In this document: positions 61,496 through 64,000 of the stretch, piece after piece
How positions within the stretch are numbered: position 1 is the first letter of the stretch
How the letters are laid out: each line of letters begins with the position of its first letter
Assembly: GCF_000328705.1 (NCBI RefSeq)
Contig: NC_019673.1
Location: forward strand, 4,836,001 to 4,900,000
Source of the DNA: Saccharothrix espanaensis DSM 44229
GTDB lineage: Bacteria; Actinomycetota; Actinomycetes; Mycobacteriales; Pseudonocardiaceae
Reading direction: 5' to 3'
DNA length: 64,000 nucleotides
Translations under genes and position numbers: made by a program
Notes under the pieces: generated by a model
Database searches by the model: none
The model's input: the letters and a program-made list of their open reading frames with translations, nothing else
What the model was told of the DNA's origin: nothing

Positions 61496-62095
61496 ATGCC
61501 GAAGTCGCCCACGAAGACCCGCCCGAAAACCGTGACGGCGTTGATGAACAGCGCCCGTGCGCTGTTCGTCGAACGCGGCTTCCACGCGACGTCCATCAGC
61601 GACATCTGCGGGCACGCGGGCTTGACGCGGGGCGCCTTCTACTCCAACTACCGCGACAAGGAACAACTGTTCCTGGCGCTGTTCGACGTCGAGGCCGACC
61701 GGGTGCTGTCCGACATGGCCCAGGCCGTCGCCGAGGTCTCCCCCGGCGCCGACCCGGTCCGGCACATCATCGACCGGGTCGGCGCGCACCGGCGGGAGAA
61801 CCACCGGTGGTTCCTGGTGTCCATGGAGTTCACGCTGCACGCCGCCCGCACGCCCGAACTGGCCGCCGAACTCGCCCCGCACGAGGACCGGCTGACCACC
61901 GGGATGGCCGACCTGCTCGTCCGGTCGCTGCCGAACCTGACCCCCGACCACGCCCGCGACGTGGCCCGCCTGCTCACCGCGCTGCACGAGGGCACCACGG
62001 CCCAGGAACTCATCCACGGCAGCACCGCCACCGCGTTCCGGGACCGGCTCCTGTCCGACTTGATCGGCACGCTGGCCGCCGGCCGCACGCCCTGA
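61496..62095 (+). CDS. TetR-family repressor
   Basis: A 199-residue TetR protein: helix-turn-helix in residues 10-60 (ISDICGHAGLTRGAFYSNYRDKEQLF) and a variable C-terminal domain. It follows the dehydrogenase by 10 bp with GGGAGG in the gap, so it is in the same operon and probably binds the 33-bp palindrome at 60505 to control both divergent units. The inducer may be the pathway's hydroxy- or keto-acid. Confidence 0.9.
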   Translation: MPKSPTKTRPKTVTALMNSARALFVERGFHATSISDICGHAGLTRGAFYSNYRDKEQLFLALFDVEADRVLSDMAQAVAEVSPGADPVRHIIDRVGAHRRENHRWFLVSMEFTLHAARTPELAAELAPHEDRLTTGMADLLVRSLPNLTPDHARDVARLLTALHEGTTAQELIHGSTATAFRDRLLSDLIGTLAAGRTP

Positions 62096-62165
62096 CGTCG
62101 GCGGCGGCCCGAGGGCGGCCCTCCGCCCCGTCGCGGGCGCGGCTGCCGCAAGCGGTTCCGCGCCA

Positions 62166-62687
62166 TCACGACCCGGCGGACACGCCCTGGCTCCCGGGAC
62201 CGGCGGTGCCCGGCGGCCCGTCCGCGCGCCGCCGGTTCTCGTCGCGGGCCGCGGCGATCGCCTTCACGATCGCGTTGTAGCCGGTGCAGCGGCACAGGTT
62301 GCCGGTGATCGCGGTGCGGATCTCGGCTTCGGTCGGTGTCGGGTTGTCGCGCAGCAGTTCCGTGGCCACCGCGAGCATCCCGGGCGTGCAGAAACCGCAT
62401 TGCAGCGCGTGGTGGCGGCGGAACGACTCCTGGAGCGGGTTCAGCTCCGTGGTCGCCAGGCCCTCCACAGTCATCACCTCGCTGCCTTCCGCCTGGGCCG
62501 CCAGGACGCAGCACGACCGGGCCGTAGCGCCGTCCAGCAGGACCGTGCACGAGCCGCACGCGCCGTGCTCGCAGCCCACGTGCACACCGGTGAAACCCAC
62601 GTCGTGGCGGAGGAAGTCGGCGAGCGTGCGGCGGGGTTCGCAGTCCGCCTCCTGCGCGCGGCCGTTCACCGTGACGCTGATCTTCAC
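62166..62687 (-). CDS. 2Fe-2S subunit of a xanthine dehydrogenase/CO-dehydrogenase-type molybdenum hydroxylase
   Basis: A 173-residue small subunit with both iron-sulfur sites: plant-type CEHGACGSCTVLLDG...C and helical CGFCTPGML...CRCTGYN. It delivers electrons from the molybdenum cofactor to FAD. Its ATG overlaps the medium-subunit stop (ATGA). The order large-medium-small is read from the right window edge. Confidence 0.93.
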   Translation of the reverse strand: MKISVTVNGRAQEADCEPRRTLADFLRHDVGFTGVHVGCEHGACGSCTVLLDGATARSCCVLAAQAEGSEVMTVEGLATTELNPLQESFRRHHALQCGFCTPGMLAVATELLRDNPTPTEAEIRTAITGNLCRCTGYNAIVKAIAAARDENRRRADGPPGTAGPGSQGVSAGS

Positions 62688-63529
62688 TCGGTCACCGCCT
62701 GTCGTAGTGCCCTGCGGGTCAGCACGGCCGTCATGTCGCGCCGGTACGCGGCCGGCGCGTGCACGTCGTCGACCGGGTCTGTCTCGGCCGCCGCCGCTTC
62801 GGCCGCCGCCTCCAGCACGTCCGGAGTCGGGACCGCGCCGCGCAGCAGGCGCTCGGCGGCGTGCGCGCGGATCGGCGTGGGTGCCGCGCCGGCCACCGCG
62901 ACACGGGCGTCGGTCACGACGCCGTCGGCCGACACCAGCGACGTGAAGACCGCCGCCAGCGCCAGGTCGTCGGGGCGGCGGCTCAGCTCGGCCATGCCGT
63001 GGCGGGCGGTCGACGGCAGCAGCGGGACGCGGATCGCGGTGAGCAGCTCATCGGCGGCGAGCGCGGTGCGGTGCGGGCCGAGGAAGAAGTCACGGGCGTC
63101 GATCGTCCTGGTGCCGGCCGGACCGTGCGCGGTGAACACCGCGTCCGCCGCGAGCAGGACGGCCGGGAGCTCGGCCGCCGGGTCGGCGTGCGCGACGCTG
63201 CCGCCGACCGTGCCCCGGTTGCGCACGGACACGTTCGCGACGTGGGTCAGGGCTTCGGCCAGCAACGGCGCGGCCAGGCGCACGACCGGCGACGTCTCGG
63301 CGGCGCGGAGCCGGGTCAGCGCGCCGAGCACGAGCGCGGTGGCGGTCCGCTCGACGCCGGCCAGCGGCAGCCAGGACACGTCGACCACGAGCGCGGGCCG
63401 CCGGGCCCGCAGGTTCAGCAGCGGCACCAGGCTCTGGCCGCCCGCCAGCACGGCGGAGCCAGGTCCGAGGGCCGCCACCGCTTCGGCCACGGAGGACGGG
63501 CGCAGGTACTCGAAGGGCGCGGCCTTCAC
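62684..63529 (-). CDS. FAD-binding (medium) subunit of the molybdenum hydroxylase
   Basis: A 281-residue CoxM/XdhB-type protein: the FAD-binding LAGGQSLVPLLNLR and TVGGSVAHADPAAELPAVLLA segments are clear. It overlaps both neighbours by four bases, so the three subunits are translated in turn. It passes electrons from the small subunit to an acceptor. Confidence 0.93.
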   Translation of the reverse strand: MKAAPFEYLRPSSVAEAVAALGPGSAVLAGGQSLVPLLNLRARRPALVVDVSWLPLAGVERTATALVLGALTRLRAAETSPVVRLAAPLLAEALTHVANVSVRNRGTVGGSVAHADPAAELPAVLLAADAVFTAHGPAGTRTIDARDFFLGPHRTALAADELLTAIRVPLLPSTARHGMAELSRRPDDLALAAVFTSLVSADGVVTDARVAVAGAAPTPIRAHAAERLLRGAVPTPDVLEAAAEAAAAETDPVDDVHAPAAYRRDMTAVLTRRALRQAVTE

Positions 63530-64000
63530 CGGCCACCTCCCGCTCGAATCGCCGCCAGCAGGTCCGGCGGCGTGATCGGCAACCCGGTGATGCGCACCCC
63601 GAACTCCGCGAGCGCGTCCTCCACGGCGTGCGCGATCGCCGCGCCGCCACCGATCACCCCGGCCTCGCCGGCACCCTTGAACCCGCCGGGGACGTGCTCG
63701 GCGGGCGTCTCCAGGTGCGAGATCCCGATCGGCGGCACCACCGCCGCGGTCGGCAGCAGGTACTCGGCGAACGACCGGGTCAGCGCCTCGCCGGACGGGC
63801 CGTACGCCAGCCGTTCGTACAGCGCGCCGCCGATGGCCTGCACCGCGCCGCCGGCCAGTTGGCCCTCGACGATCATCGGGTTGATCACCGTGCCGCAGTC
63901 GTGCGCGATGAGGTAGCCGAGCAGGTTCACCACGCCGGTCTCCACGTCGACCGAGGCGAGCACGGCCGTGCAGCCGAACGCGGTGACGACGTTGACCGGG
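63526..64000 (-). CDS. molybdopterin-binding (large) subunit, 3' part only
   Basis: The last 157 residues of a CoxL/XdhC-type large subunit, open to the window edge. Seen are LLGYLIAHDCGTVINPMIVEGQLAGG, GGALYERL and GGFKGAGEAGVIGGGAAIAHAVEDAL with the active-site Glu in the GAGEAG motif. The substrate (CO, aldehyde, purine or nicotinate-like) cannot be told without the part that holds the variable active-site loop. Confidence 0.92.
   Translation of the reverse strand, partial: PVNVVTAFGCTAVLASVDVETGVVNLLGYLIAHDCGTVINPMIVEGQLAGGAVQAIGGALYERLAYGPSGEALTRSFAEYLLPTAAVVPPIGISHLETPAEHVPGGFKGAGEAGVIGGGAAIAHAVEDALAEFGVRITGLPITPPDLLAAIRAGGGR

Noticed and set aside
1-64000. CRISPR arrays, tRNA, rRNA, insertion sequences, integrases
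   Set aside because: Looked for regularly spaced repeats, tRNA-like cloverleaf ends with CCA context, and transposase motifs; none was found by reading. A tool scan (tRNAscan, ISfinder, CRISPR finder) would be decisive.

Overview
The window is very GC-rich DNA with strong third-position GC bias, GTG starts, TAnnnT -10 boxes placed 6-8 bases before start codons, and a mycothiol-type formaldehyde dehydrogenase. This points to a mycolate-free actinomycete, most likely of the Pseudonocardiales type (inference; no rRNA or housekeeping ribosomal genes are present to confirm it). No rRNA, tRNA, CRISPR array, transposase, integrase or replication origin was seen. The gene content looks like a chromosomal arm or accessory region: many small regulator-plus-enzyme pairs, secreted proteins, a few decayed genes and a cluster of STAND NTPases.

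Layout. 1-5750: end of an ABC exporter, a secreted serine hydrolase, and regulator/oxidoreductase pairs (TetR with NmrA-like reductase, TetR with Ddn-like F420 enzyme). 6024-13492: a membrane-anchored I36-inhibitor-like protein, a small SH3-like secreted protein, an XRE-cupin regulator, a GNAT enzyme, a two-component system and a LAATG-type cell-wall protein. 13535-23478: MFS/LysR pair, thioredoxin-reductase-like protein, TetR controlling an SDR plus TetX-like monooxygenase operon, DUF4253 protein, pentapeptide-like protein, HxlR/DUF899 pair and a second XRE-like membrane protein. 23585-30944: a secreted ricin-type lectin, a wrecked glycosyltransferase, a methyltransferase, an NYN nuclease fused to a cold-shock-like domain, an intact short glycosyltransferase, a RibD-like reductase, a LuxR remnant and a three-gene membrane-stress operon.

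31034-42130 holds an EamA exporter/MocR pair and a polyamine or guanidino-amine catabolic locus: amidohydrolase and APC permease on one strand, a frameshifted PucR activator, then amine oxidase, agmatinase-family ureohydrolase and aldehyde dehydrogenase as a tightly overlapped operon. 42154-47414 holds a lipoprotein, an epoxide hydrolase followed by a remarkable 30-bp RNA-type hairpin, a VanY-like peptidase, and a beta-lactamase-fold hydrolase facing a TetR gene across three operators.

47662-55600 is the most interesting part: a pseudo-receiver regulator, a 1170-residue protein joining an aminoglycoside-phosphotransferase-like kinase to a STAND NTPase and TPRs, and divergently an XRE-STAND-TPR protein translationally coupled to a class III nucleotide-cyclase-like protein. 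This has the look of an NTP-dependent conflict/signalling system. 55710-64000 returns to metabolism: mycothiol-dependent formaldehyde oxidation (MscR plus metallo-hydrolase), a divergent LigA paralog, acetoacetate decarboxylase and hydroxyacyl-CoA dehydrogenase controlled by a TetR protein at a 33-bp palindrome, and the small, medium and (partial) large subunits of a molybdenum hydroxylase.
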